Positions 7,235-14,860 of a DNA stretch of 24,593 bases are shown here, piece by piece. The notes beneath the pieces were generated by a model, which made no database searches, was not told where the DNA came from, and saw only the letters and a list, made by a program, of their open reading frames with translations. The translations under genes were made by a program, and so were the position numbers. The stretch comes from an uncultured Lachnospiraceae bacterium (GTDB taxonomy: Bacteria; Bacillota; Clostridia; Lachnospirales; Lachnospiraceae), in contig CAJUMB010000055.1 of NCBI GenBank assembly GCA_910587105.1, positions 1-24,593 on the forward strand, read 5' to 3'. Position 1 is the stretch's first letter. Each line of letters opens with the position of its first letter.

Positions 7235-8080
7235 ATGAATGAAACCCCGATTTTAAAAGCTGAAAATCTGCATTTCTCCTATGACAATGGAGACAGCCAC
7301 TCTTTAAATGGCCTTTCCCTGGAAATTTTCCGGGGTAGGAAAATAGCCTTTATGGGTGCAAACGGTTCCGGAAAATCTACTTTCTTTCTATGCTGTAATG
7401 GTATTCACAAACCAAAACAGGGTACTTTGTACTACTGTGGAAAGCCTTATGACTACTCACGGAAAGGCTTGCTGGAGTTGAGAAGTAAGGTGGGGATTAT
7501 TTTCCAGGACCCTGACAGCCAGCTGTTTTCAGCCAGTGTTTATCAGGAGATCTCTTTCGGAATCCTCAACCTGGGGGTGGACCTAGAGACAGCCCAAAAA
7601 GAGGTGGAACAGGTCATTGAACATCTGGAGATTACTCCTTTCCGCCACAAACCCACCCATGCCCTAAGCGGAGGACAGAAAAAGCAGGTATCCATTGCAG
7701 ATATCCTGGTGATGCATCCAGAGATTATTATCCTGGACGAGCCAGCAGCAGCCCTGGACCCCAAGCACACCATTATGGTGAACAACATTGTCAACCAGCT
7801 GACCCGCGACGGAATCACGGTTCTCATGTCCACCCATGACGTAAATTATGCCCTGGAGTGGGCCGATGAGATTGTGCTTCTTCATAACGGACAGGTGCTG
7901 ATGCAGGGAAGCCCGCTGGAAGTATTTATGAACAAGCCTGTGCTGGAACAGACGAATCTCGCTCAGCCTGCAGTGCTGTCCCTGTTTGAGAGTCTCTGTA
8001 AGAAAGGGATTCTGGATTCCTCCCTGCCGCTGCCCAGGAATCTGGATATGCTGGAGAATTATATTGAGAATATGTCTTAG
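7235..8080 (+). CDS. cbiO: Cobalt ECF transporter ATPase CbiO
   Basis: ABC ATPase energising cobalt import. Walker A GANGSGKST at about residues 41-49, a Q-loop FQDPDSQLF, signature LSGGQKKQVSIA, Walker B IIILDEPAAALDP and the switch STHD are all present; the Q-loop form and length of 281 are normal for ECF ATPases. Several starts are possible (TTG 7220, ATG 7229, ATG 7235); I choose 7235 because GGAG at 7222-7225 is nine bases ahead, the right distance. The TAG stop is formed at the exact end of a dispersed palindromic repeat (TA plus G of the element), suggesting insertion into the original stop codon. Confidence 0.95.
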   Translation: MNETPILKAENLHFSYDNGDSHSLNGLSLEIFRGRKIAFMGANGSGKSTFFLCCNGIHKPKQGTLYYCGKPYDYSRKGLLELRSKVGIIFQDPDSQLFSASVYQEISFGILNLGVDLETAQKEVEQVIEHLEITPFRHKPTHALSGGQKKQVSIADILVMHPEIIILDEPAAALDPKHTIMVNNIVNQLTRDGITVLMSTHDVNYALEWADEIVLLHNGQVLMQGSPLEVFMNKPVLEQTNLAQPAVLSLFESLCKKGILDSSLPLPRNLDMLENYIENMS

Positions 8081-8222
8081 AGCGTGTCTGAAAAATGCTT
8101 TTTGTCAGATGTGCATCACACTTGATGAGAGATTTGTGCCAAATGAAAGGCGCATAGCGGGCTATGTAACCTGAATTTGGCACAAATATCACGCAAAGCG
8201 GGGCGTGCAGATGGCAGAAATG
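8080..8222. mobile_element. Palindromic TA-flanked repeat, copy A (MITE-like, right end decayed)
   Basis: Starts GAGCGTGTCTGAAAAATGC directly after TA at 8078-8079 (the cbiO stop). It shares with copies B and C the arms TTTGTGCCAAAT and ATTTGGCACAAAT, the central CATAGCGGGCTATG, and a right arm with GGGGCGTGCAGATGGCAG. The right terminus after about 8222 (ACCTTTTTC) no longer matches. The long hairpin may also act as a transcription end for cbiO. Confidence 0.85.
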
Positions 8223-8288
8223 ACCTTTTTCTTTTGCTTATTCTGGTTTCCACAACATCGGATAAGATTGCCTGTACTTTTCCTCCAT

Positions 8289-9623
8289 CTAATCCAAATA
8301 TGTATTTTTATATTCTTCCCTGATTTCCTCTGGCACCAGACTGCCCCCAGTTGCCCATGCGATATGGGCTGCCTGTGCCATCTTACCAACTAATCCATGA
8401 TCCATAAGGTACTTTCTCGTGTCGTTATCCTGATTTAACTGTATTGGTCCCTGAAATGCCGCACAGGCGCTTGGCTCCAGAAAGATATTTTCTGCATCTA
8501 ATAGATCACGCATATAATGGTACAAATTGGCGTCTTTCACTGTAAACTCTCCGCTCAGCATTGGCTTCATCACGCCTCCCACAAAACCGGATGGACGGCC
8601 AACGGCCAGACCATCTGCATGAGTCTGCCCTGACAGGCCGATGTCCTGCACAGATATATCACTGTTCAATCCAGTTACCATTCCCACCAGCATACAGGGA
8701 GCCTGGGTGGGTTCAACAAAGAAACAATGGACGTTATCCTTAAATATCTGTTTCAGTCCAAAACTCACGCCCCCCGGCGCGCCTCCTACGCCACATGGAA
8801 TGTACACGAACAATGGATGGTCTTCATCCACTGTTATCTGCAATTCTTCCAGTTGTCCTGCCAGACGCTTTGCGGCCACGGCATATCCCAAAAACAGGTT
8901 CCGTGAATTTTCATCATCCACGAAATAGCTTTTGGGATTTTCATCAGAAACCTTTCTGCCGTTTTTCACTGCTTCACTGTAGTCGGATTCATATTCTATG
9001 ACCGTCACCCCATGGTTCCTAAGAAGCTCCTTTTTCCACTGCTTTGCATCCGCAGACATATGTACGACCACTTCATAGCCAATAGCTGCGCTCATGATCC
9101 CGATACTCATCCCCAGATTTCCGGTAGACCCAACCTGGATCGTATAGCCGCTGAAAAATTTTCTGCTGGAAGGCTCTGCTAACTTCTCATAACTGTCATC
9201 TTCTTTGAGAAGTCCATGCTCCAGTGCCAGATCTTCCGTATGCTTCAGCACCTCATAAATGCCTCCCCTGGCCTTGACCGAACCGGCAATTGCCAGATGG
9301 CTGTCCTGCTTCAGAAGTAATTTCCCTAAAAGGTCCGCCCCATATTTTTTATTCAAATGCTCCTGCATCTTCGAAATTGGGGACAAAACAGATTCGATTA
9401 ACCCATTCCTGTCTTTTGTCTCCGGAAAACAGCGCATGATAAATGGCGCAAAACGCAGGAGTCTTTTTTCCGCATCCTCCACATCCTCCATTGTAAGTTC
9501 GGAGCCTGCCATACTCTCCATATAATCTGTTTTATCCGGATTTATCCAGACAATCTCTTTTCCCTCCTGGATATCGCCGATTATGGGAAATTTTTCTGCT
9601 AATTCTTTATCATCCATTTTCAT
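8289..9623 (-). CDS. dsdA: D-serine dehydratase (D-serine ammonia-lyase)
   Basis: PLP enzyme turning D-serine into pyruvate and ammonia. The 444-residue protein matches the length of E. coli DsdA (442). The PLP-binding lysine is Lys117 in GSVKARGGI; the phosphate loop is GSTGNLGMS. The later IPCGVGGAPGG segment is also characteristic. I start at the ATG at 9623, with AGGAGG nine bases ahead; the longer reading to 9710 runs through a repeat remnant. There is no dsdC regulator or D-serine permease nearby. The gene is bracketed by palindromic repeats, copy A beyond its 3' end and copies B' and B before its 5' end, with outer TA flanks at both ends. Confidence 0.94.
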   Translation of the reverse strand: MKMDDKELAEKFPIIGDIQEGKEIVWINPDKTDYMESMAGSELTMEDVEDAEKRLLRFAPFIMRCFPETKDRNGLIESVLSPISKMQEHLNKKYGADLLGKLLLKQDSHLAIAGSVKARGGIYEVLKHTEDLALEHGLLKEDDSYEKLAEPSSRKFFSGYTIQVGSTGNLGMSIGIMSAAIGYEVVVHMSADAKQWKKELLRNHGVTVIEYESDYSEAVKNGRKVSDENPKSYFVDDENSRNLFLGYAVAAKRLAGQLEELQITVDEDHPLFVYIPCGVGGAPGGVSFGLKQIFKDNVHCFFVEPTQAPCMLVGMVTGLNSDISVQDIGLSGQTHADGLAVGRPSGFVGGVMKPMLSGEFTVKDANLYHYMRDLLDAENIFLEPSACAAFQGPIQLNQDNDTRKYLMDHGLVGKMAQAAHIAWATGGSLVPEEIREEYKNTYLD

Positions 9624-9652
9624 CTCTTTTTTCCTCCTTTGCTTCATGTAGC

Positions 9653-9718
9653 AAGCTGGTGCAGATCTCACGCAAAGTGGGGCATGCGGGTGGCGTGAAT
9701 GAATTTTCAAACACGCTC
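9653..9718. mobile_element. Partial palindromic repeat, copy B' (right half only)
   Basis: The stretch matches the right half of the repeat: CTGGTGCAGATCTCACGC, GTGGGGC, GCGGGTGGC, GAATGAATTTT and the terminus TTTTCAAACACGCTC. The terminus is a TTTGA/TCAAA variant of the family end. It lies head to tail against copy B, separated only by AA (9719-9720), and forms part of the dsdA leader. Confidence 0.75.
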
Positions 9719-9720
9719 AA

Positions 9721-9881
9721 GAGCGTGTCTTAAAAATGCTTTTTGTCAGATGTGCGTCACACTTGGTGGGAGATTTGTGCCAAATGAAAGGGCGCATAGC
9801 GGGCTATGTAACCTGAATTTGGCACAAATATCACGCTAAGTGGGGCGTGCAGATGGCAGGAATGATTTTTAAGACACGCTC
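9721..9881. mobile_element. Palindromic TA-flanked repeat, copy B (complete)
   Basis: Best-preserved copy, 161 bp. The ends GAGCGTGTCTTAAAAAT and ATTTTTAAGACACGCTC are perfect inverted repeats (17 bp, 18 with the flanking A/T). The inner arms continue as an imperfect palindrome through TTTGTGCCAAAT/ATTTGGCACAAAT to a central CATAGCGGGCTATG. The right flank is TA (9882-9883), the left AA. It has no coding capacity. The right end supplies the stop codon of the His-rich gene. The type fits a MITE of an IS630/Tc1-mariner transposase, which is inference. Confidence 0.88.
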
Positions 9882-10339
9882 TAGAAAGAATTGTCCACAA
9901 AATACCCCATATATTCCTCCAGCGCCCCTCTCAGCCATTGCGAATCTATCCCATCTGCTACAGCCAGCAGCTTACATTTCACCTTTGATTCATCTGTCTC
10001 AGTACTTTCCTTAGTCTCTGACCGGAAAATCTCCGCTCCCACCAGGTTCAGTATTACGGTGGAACTTGTATCCTTCAAACTTGCCTTGATCTCCAGTGGA
10101 ACACCACCGTTTTCTTTTATAGAAACAGAAACATCCTTCATGGACAGTTCCATATTCATCACAGCCACGGGCAGAGAAGCCGGTGTGTAGGCAGTCATTG
10201 TGCCAAGAATATGTCCATCCGAGCTGCCCATAATCACCCTGCTGCCCCCGTGATGATGGTGATGATGCTCCTGGTGGTGGTCGTGATGTTCGCCGCAGCC
10301 ATTTTCATTCACTTGTGTTCCTTCCATTTTTTCACTCAT
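9881..10339 (-). CDS. Unrecognised His-rich protein (possible metal-binding)
   Basis: A 152-residue protein I do not recognise. Residues 15-31 are a striking histidine cluster (HHDHHQEHHHHHHGG preceded by CGE), typical of metal storage or chaperone tails such as those of HypB or SlyD. The rest is soluble-looking with no signal peptide and many Ser/Thr/Glu. AGGAGG lies seven bases before the ATG. The TAG stop is made by the end of repeat copy B (TTC TAG AGCG), so the true C-terminus may once have continued differently. It lies in the neighbourhood of the cobalt importer, which makes cobalt or nickel handling a reasonable but unproven guess. Confidence 0.75.
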   Translation of the reverse strand: MSEKMEGTQVNENGCGEHHDHHQEHHHHHHGGSRVIMGSSDGHILGTMTAYTPASLPVAVMNMELSMKDVSVSIKENGGVPLEIKASLKDTSSTVILNLVGAEIFRSETKESTETDESKVKCKLLAVADGIDSQWLRGALEEYMGYFVDNSF

Positions 10340-10370
10340 TTACATTCCTCCTGAAATTATGCTCTGTTGG

Positions 10371-10395
10371 TAACTGTTCAACACCGGAACAGTTA
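10371..10395. repeat. 9-bp perfect inverted repeat upstream of the His-rich gene
   Basis: TAACTGTTC (10371-10379) and GAACAGTTA (10387-10395) form a perfect dyad with a 7-nt gap, 32 bp before the His-rich start on the minus strand. There is no U-run, so an operator or leader hairpin is more likely than a terminator. Confidence 0.4.
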
Positions 10396-10470
10396 TCTCT
10401 GTTCTTTTGGTTAGGCGCTGTCAGCAAATAATTTACTCACAGTTCCTTATTGTTCACGGGTAATATTTAC

Positions 10471-10499
10471 TTGCAGTTTTCTTTCCTCCATATTATAAT
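10471..10499 (+). promoter_or_regulatory. Promoter of the cyclophilin gene
   Basis: TTGCAG (10471-10476) and TATAAT (10494-10499) with a 17-bp spacer. The predicted leader is about 107 nt, ending with AAAGGA before the ATG at 10613. Confidence 0.65.
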
Positions 10500-10612
10500 A
10501 ATTTCCGTAAATATTCAATATAAGGATCTGCAGGAAAATAACTGACCCATCTTGACTTGCCGCATCCATTATTTTTTCTACAGCTCCTAATTTAAGAAAG
10601 GAATTCATTACA

Positions 10613-11134
10613 ATGCCGAATCCAATCGTAACAATTACTATGGAAAACGGGGACGTCATGAAAGTGGAATTGTACCCGGACATTGCTCCAAATACTGTAA
10701 ATAATTTTCTCAGCCTTGTGGAAAAAGGATTTTACAACGGTCTTATCTTCCACCGTGTGATTCCAGGATTTATGATACAGGGCGGCTGCCCTGACGGAAC
10801 AGGAATGGGCGGACCAGGATATGCTGTCCGGGGAGAATTTGCCCAGAACGGTTTCCCCAATGACCTGAAACATGAACCAGGCGTCATCTCCATGGCCCGG
10901 GCTATGCACCCCAACAGTGCTGGTTCTCAGTTTTTCCTGATGCATGAGACTTCTCCCCATCTGGACGGTTCCTATGCTGCTTTCGGAAAAGTCACAGAAG
11001 GGCTGGAAGTGATTGATAAAATCGCCCAGGTTCCCACCGATGGCAGTGACAAACCGTTGGAGCCCCAGGTGATTCAATCCATGACTGCGGATACCCAGGG
11101 ACAGGAGTATCCCCAGCCGGAAATTATATCATAA
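10613..11134 (+). CDS. Peptidyl-prolyl cis-trans isomerase, cyclophilin type
   Basis: Speeds cis-trans isomerisation of proline bonds during protein folding. The 173-residue protein is a single cyclophilin domain without signal peptide, so cytosolic. Hallmarks: FHRVIPGFMIQGG with the catalytic Arg and Phe, the NSAGSQFFLM segment, and a FGKV segment followed by the terminal strand. AAAGGA lies eight bases before the ATG. It has its own promoter and a perfect terminator, so it is monocistronic. Confidence 0.95.
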   Translation: MPNPIVTITMENGDVMKVELYPDIAPNTVNNFLSLVEKGFYNGLIFHRVIPGFMIQGGCPDGTGMGGPGYAVRGEFAQNGFPNDLKHEPGVISMARAMHPNSAGSQFFLMHETSPHLDGSYAAFGKVTEGLEVIDKIAQVPTDGSDKPLEPQVIQSMTADTQGQEYPQPEIIS

Positions 11135-11185
11135 ACCGGCTCGTCCGCTCATGATATATGATAAAGACACCTTTGCTTTCAGACG

Positions 11186-11218
11186 ACAAAAAGAGTGTAA
11201 TCTTTACACTCTTTTTGT
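11186..11218. terminator. Bidirectional intrinsic terminator
   Basis: ACAAAAAGAGTGTAA (11186-11200) and TTACACTCTTTTTGT (11204-11218) are perfect 15-bp arms with a 3-nt loop. The A-run and T-run make it work in both directions: it ends the cyclophilin transcript from the left and the XRE regulator transcript from the right. Confidence 0.9.
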
Positions 11219-11259
11219 CTCTGCTTATTCACCTGCTTCATTTCTGCCCCAGTAATAAT

Positions 11260-11721
11260 CTACCTGCCGCTTTTCCTCCTGGTATTCCACACAGATGCCA
11301 GAATATCTTTCAGGACAAGGAATGAATCCAGCTCACGATACCCGTATTTCTTTTCCAAGTCATTTAACAGTTTTTCCAGTTCCATCCCATAATAATCTGT
11401 GTCAACCTTCCCCTGATACTGGGTCAGAACAGGATATTTACTGCTCCATGCTTTTGTCCAGTCTATCTTATCTGATACTTCTTCACTGGTTTTTTCAATT
11501 ACTTCCTGTATCTCCTGGATGTCTATATCAAACTCAACCAGTTCATCCAGTGACAGCCCATACAAAACAGCAAGTCTTTTCGATTGACAGATATCCGGCA
11601 GAGTTTCATCTGTTTCCCACTTGGAAACAGTCTGCCTGCTTATCCCCAGCTTTTCAGCAACCTCCTCCTGGGACAGTCCTTTTTTCTTCCTTGCATGAAA
11701 TAAATGATTTCCTAAACTCAT
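11260..11721 (-). CDS. XRE-family transcriptional regulator
   Basis: A 153-residue protein. Residues 3-58 are a Cro/C1-type helix-turn-helix (GLSQEEVAEKLGISRQTVSKWE, the recognition helix being SRQTVSKWE). The remainder is an acidic, helical tail of unknown role with no membrane segment. AAGGAGG lies seven bases before the ATG. A DUF4180 gene lies upstream on the same strand; a link is not clear. Its target cannot be told from sequence. Confidence 0.88.
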   Translation of the reverse strand: MSLGNHLFHARKKKGLSQEEVAEKLGISRQTVSKWETDETLPDICQSKRLAVLYGLSLDELVEFDIDIQEIQEVIEKTSEEVSDKIDWTKAWSSKYPVLTQYQGKVDTDYYGMELEKLLNDLEKKYGYRELDSFLVLKDILASVWNTRRKSGR

Positions 11722-11752
11722 GGCATAACCTCCTTAAATGTGATATGCCTCG

Positions 11753-11781
11753 ATTATAGTATGACCATAGCTGAAATGCTA
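11753..11781 (-). promoter_or_regulatory. Possible promoter of the XRE regulator
   Basis: A perfect TATAAT lies at 11753-11758 on the minus strand, 31 bp before the start codon; the hexamer 17 bp upstream (TAGCAT) is a poor -35 box. Confidence 0.4.
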
Positions 11782-11844
11782 CCAACGCAGCTGTACATTT
11801 CTGCCCGTTTTATTAACAGAAAAACTGGAATCTGTACACGTTTA

Positions 11845-12213
11845 CTACTGTATTTCTGTCAATTTCTGTATCGCATCTTCTTTGGAAGATACAAAGAAAA
11901 AGTCTTTCCCCTGATTTGACTCATAAATAAAATCTTTCAGCGGTTTGCTGGTATACTGGGAATAATCTCCATAAACAGCCATTTTCACATGATAGTTCAT
12001 AAATTTCTGGAGTATCTCTCCTGCTATGCCTGTACTGAGAATAAAAAAATCCCCACATACCATATTTTTATCAATTACAATCCTTGAAGCCCCAGTCTCG
12101 TATTTCACAGTCATTGCCAGATCCAGGGCTGACTGTGTATCAACAATTACCACATCTTCACTGGAAACGACTGCAATATCCATCTCATCAGTTTTCAAAT
12201 GTTCAATATTCAT
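11845..12213 (-). CDS. DUF4180 domain protein
   Basis: A 122-residue cytosolic protein. The pattern of a short start, a Val/Ile-rich strand, a GASRIVIDKNMVCGDFFILSTGIAGEILQKF helix region and KMAVYGDYS followed by SKPLKDFIYESN agrees with the DUF4180 family, whose function is not known to me. AGGAGG lies four bases before the ATG. The leader contains repeat copy C, with a promoter beyond it. An XRE regulator follows 123 bp downstream. Confidence 0.8.
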   Translation of the reverse strand: MNIEHLKTDEMDIAVVSSEDVVIVDTQSALDLAMTVKYETGASRIVIDKNMVCGDFFILSTGIAGEILQKFMNYHVKMAVYGDYSQYTSKPLKDFIYESNQGKDFFFVSSKEDAIQKLTEIQ

Positions 12214-12224
12214 ATATCCTCCTA

Positions 12225-12386
12225 AAGCGTGTCTTTAAATTGCTTTCTGCCAGATGTATGACCCCCGCTTAGTGAGAGATTTGTGCCAAATAAGGGCGGC
12301 ATAGCGGGCTATCTTGACCAAATTTGGCGCAAATCTCCCGCCAAGCGGGGCGTACAGATGGCGGGAATGAATTTTAAGACACGTTC
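12225..12386. mobile_element. Palindromic TA-flanked repeat, copy C (complete)
   Basis: 162 bp with TA on both sides (12223-12224 and 12387-12388), so the target duplication is seen directly. Ends are AAGCGTGTCTTTAAAT and ATTTTAAGACACGTTC. The inner arms TTTGTGCCAAAT and ATTTGGCGCAAAT and the central CATAGCGGGCTAT match copies A and B. It lies between a promoter and the DUF4180 ribosome binding site, so it is transcribed as a long hairpin in the leader. Confidence 0.88.
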
Positions 12387-12424
12387 TAACTCAAACCTGC
12401 AGTACAAATTCCAGTTAAAGATAG

Positions 12425-12453
12425 ATTCTACAGAACCGCAGACAAATTGTCAA
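12425..12453 (-). promoter_or_regulatory. Promoter reading through repeat C to DUF4180
   Basis: On the minus strand TTGACA (12448-12453) and TAGAAT (12425-12430) with a 17-bp spacer, just after the permease stop. The predicted transcript starts about 12418 and runs through copy C, giving a leader of about 205 nt before DUF4180. Confidence 0.7.
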
Positions 12454-12463
12454 GTGGCTGTTC

Positions 12464-14860
12464 TCACCTTCCTATGGTCTCCACAACCGTCATCTGACGA
12501 ATACGTTTTACTGGTCCGGCTGCCGCCAGACACGCCGAACCGCACATGATAATCACAATTACCAGGAGCTCCCACCCGGGCAGTGTCCACTCATCGCCCC
12601 ATCTGGATGTTACAAGAGATTGAAAAAAGGCCCTGTTCAGCGGCAGTCCGGCGGCGCAGCCGAAGACAGTTCCGGATATGGTATAGGTAAGGGTTTCCCC
12701 CCATATCATACGGGCCATCTGGCGCACATCCATTCCAGCCGCACGCATGGCGCCGTATTCTCTCATCCGTGCGGATACACTCATGGCAATACAATTCATA
12801 ATATTAAACAGCGCAATCATGGCAATCACCGCCAAAAATCCATAGAGAAACACTGCCATAGAATAACCTGCACCTTTCGCCTCGCGGTTTCCAATCCTTT
12901 TATCCGAAAATGAAACCTCCTCTTTGCACGCCTGCTCCACTGTCCTGCGAAGCTGCTGCACCTGGACATCCCCCGCATCTGGCTGAAGCTGAATATCCAG
13001 CACTGCATAATCCTGCTCCCCTGTGATTTTCTCAAACAGTTCTTCTGAACAGATAACCATCTCTTCCTCAATTCCAGTATTTTTGTCTGTACCATAATTA
13101 TAAGGCACGTCTCCCAACACACCGCTGACAGATACCTGCTGCTGTCCATTTTGTGATAAGACTGCTGCCCTGCTGCCCAATTTCAATATACTGCCGCTCC
13201 TGTGGGCCAAGAGTACCCCTTTCCCCTCAGTGACATCTGTCAGATTTCCCTCAACCAAAGACTTTTCTGCCCATGCAAACTGCTGGTCGTCATAGGAAAT
13301 CACTATAAGTGTGATTTCTTTTTCTCCGACAGCAGCAGTATTCTTTGCATAACTTCTTCCAAATACCCGTTTTACCCCGGGATACGTCTCCAGTTCTTTT
13401 GCAAGCTCTGATGGAATCTGATTCGAACTTTCTTTGCTGTACGCATAAATATCCGGCGCCCATGGACGAAGCGGCGTGATTGCGCGATGCATAAAATCAA
13501 CCGCTGTGCTGAAGGAAAGAAACAAGATAATGCTAAAAGCAAAGGAACCTGTGACCAGAAAGAAATTCTTTCCGCTTCCCACTGCATGATGGACCCCCAA
13601 GGCCGTATCCACTTTTAAAAAAAATACCTTCTGGAGGATTTTCCGCCTGGGGCGGTCCACCGCCCATTCTGCCGCCTGCACGGTTCTTGCATTTCCTGAA
13701 ACCGCCGCCAGGGGAGACACTCCTGCCGCACGCTTCGCAGGAGACCTGGCGGCCAGCAGGACTGTGATAAATCCCACAACGGCCCCCGCAGCCAGTCCCA
13801 TATAACTGATTCCAAACACTGGAAGCCCTTCAAAAAGTCCCGGACTCAAAAAACGAAGGATTCCGCATAATACCCACACCACCACCGTTCCCCCGAGAAT
13901 CCCAGCCGGAACCGCCGTCTTACACCAGCTCAGCGCTTCCCGGCGGACGAACCGGGTAATCTGCTTATGAACCGCACCCAGACAGCGCATTACTCCAAAG
14001 AATTCTGTTCTGCGGGCAACACTACTGTTCATGCTGGCCGTAATCATAAAGACTCCGGCCGCCACAACCAGCACTGCCAGTACCGCAGCCACAAAGTAAA
14101 ACTGCATCAGATACGTATCCCGGCTCTGGAACAAAAGCATAAGCACCTTTGCGTTCTGCCTTACCTGCTCCTGTTCAAGCCCCAGCTGTGAGCTGATCTC
14201 CCTGATGGCCTTTTGAATATTACAATACGGACGAAAAATCACAAAACAGACTGCCTCCTGCGCCGCCTCCTCTGTTTCAGAGTGAATGGTAAGAAACCCG
14301 TCCATGCTGAGAAATATGCCAAAAGCGTCGTGCTCCGCCATCAAAGCGGTATTCTTTGTAATACCGGTAATCCGAAAATGCATCTGTGTCCTCTGAGGAG
14401 TCTTCAGAGAAATCATTTCTCCGATTTTCATCCCCAGACGGTTTGCTATATTCTCGTTGACTACCGCTTCCTCCTCTGACTGGGGAAATGTCCCCTTCAC
14501 AATCTCCACATCAGGATACATATCCAGAAACTCACGGTCAAATCCACAAATCACAGTTTCTTCATTTTCAATCTGATAATGGTCTTCCAGCCGGTAATTC
14601 AGAGCCCCATACCGTGCAGCCTGCTTCACCTCCGGCCGCGCCCTGATCAGTGCTTCCTGCTCCTCATTTACCACAAACCCCGCATGCCAGCTTCCATCTG
14701 TTTTCACAGCCTGAATCAGCTGGGAACGCATTTCCATATCTGCCATTCCAAAAATCACTGTGACCAGAAACACAGCCAGCACAATGCAAAACCTGGTCAT
14801 TCGGTTCTGCCTCCTGTGGTGCTTTGCCGAGATGGAAATCAAATCCAGATAATGCTTCAT
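12464..14860 (-). CDS. ABC transporter permease, FtsX/MacB type, duplicated domain
   Basis: A 798-residue permease. TM1 is at about 23-40, followed by a large outer domain (41-250), three TMs (251-280, 310-335, 350-372), then a second unit with TM5 (433-455), a second outer domain (456-665) and three TMs (668-695, 718-740, 764-782). The two FtsX-like halves and the cytoplasmic ARMREYGAMRAAGM coupling helix are typical of macrolide or peptide export and of envelope-stress permeases. The start overlaps the ATPase stop by four bases (ATGA), and GGAGG is nine bases ahead. A cognate two-component system lies upstream. Export or sensing of an antimicrobial compound is a reasonable inference; the substrate is unknown. 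Confidence 0.9.
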   Translation of the reverse strand: MKHYLDLISISAKHHRRQNRMTRFCIVLAVFLVTVIFGMADMEMRSQLIQAVKTDGSWHAGFVVNEEQEALIRARPEVKQAARYGALNYRLEDHYQIENEETVICGFDREFLDMYPDVEIVKGTFPQSEEEAVVNENIANRLGMKIGEMISLKTPQRTQMHFRITGITKNTALMAEHDAFGIFLSMDGFLTIHSETEEAAQEAVCFVIFRPYCNIQKAIREISSQLGLEQEQVRQNAKVLMLLFQSRDTYLMQFYFVAAVLAVLVVAAGVFMITASMNSSVARRTEFFGVMRCLGAVHKQITRFVRREALSWCKTAVPAGILGGTVVVWVLCGILRFLSPGLFEGLPVFGISYMGLAAGAVVGFITVLLAARSPAKRAAGVSPLAAVSGNARTVQAAEWAVDRPRRKILQKVFFLKVDTALGVHHAVGSGKNFFLVTGSFAFSIILFLSFSTAVDFMHRAITPLRPWAPDIYAYSKESSNQIPSELAKELETYPGVKRVFGRSYAKNTAAVGEKEITLIVISYDDQQFAWAEKSLVEGNLTDVTEGKGVLLAHRSGSILKLGSRAAVLSQNGQQQVSVSGVLGDVPYNYGTDKNTGIEEEMVICSEELFEKITGEQDYAVLDIQLQPDAGDVQVQQLRRTVEQACKEEVSFSDKRIGNREAKGAGYSMAVFLYGFLAVIAMIALFNIMNCIAMSVSARMREYGAMRAAGMDVRQMARMIWGETLTYTISGTVFGCAAGLPLNRAFFQSLVTSRWGDEWTLPGWELLVIVIIMCGSACLAAAGPVKRIRQMTVVETIGR

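Noticed and set aside
10447..10683. 78-codon ORF on the minus strand before the cyclophilin gene
   Set aside because: It overlaps the cyclophilin start and covers its promoter and leader; composition looks like a shadow frame.
8079..12388. Clustered repeats considered as a CRISPR array
   Set aside because: Units are about 160 bp, kilobases apart, in gene gaps and palindromic; no regular spacers and no cas genes.
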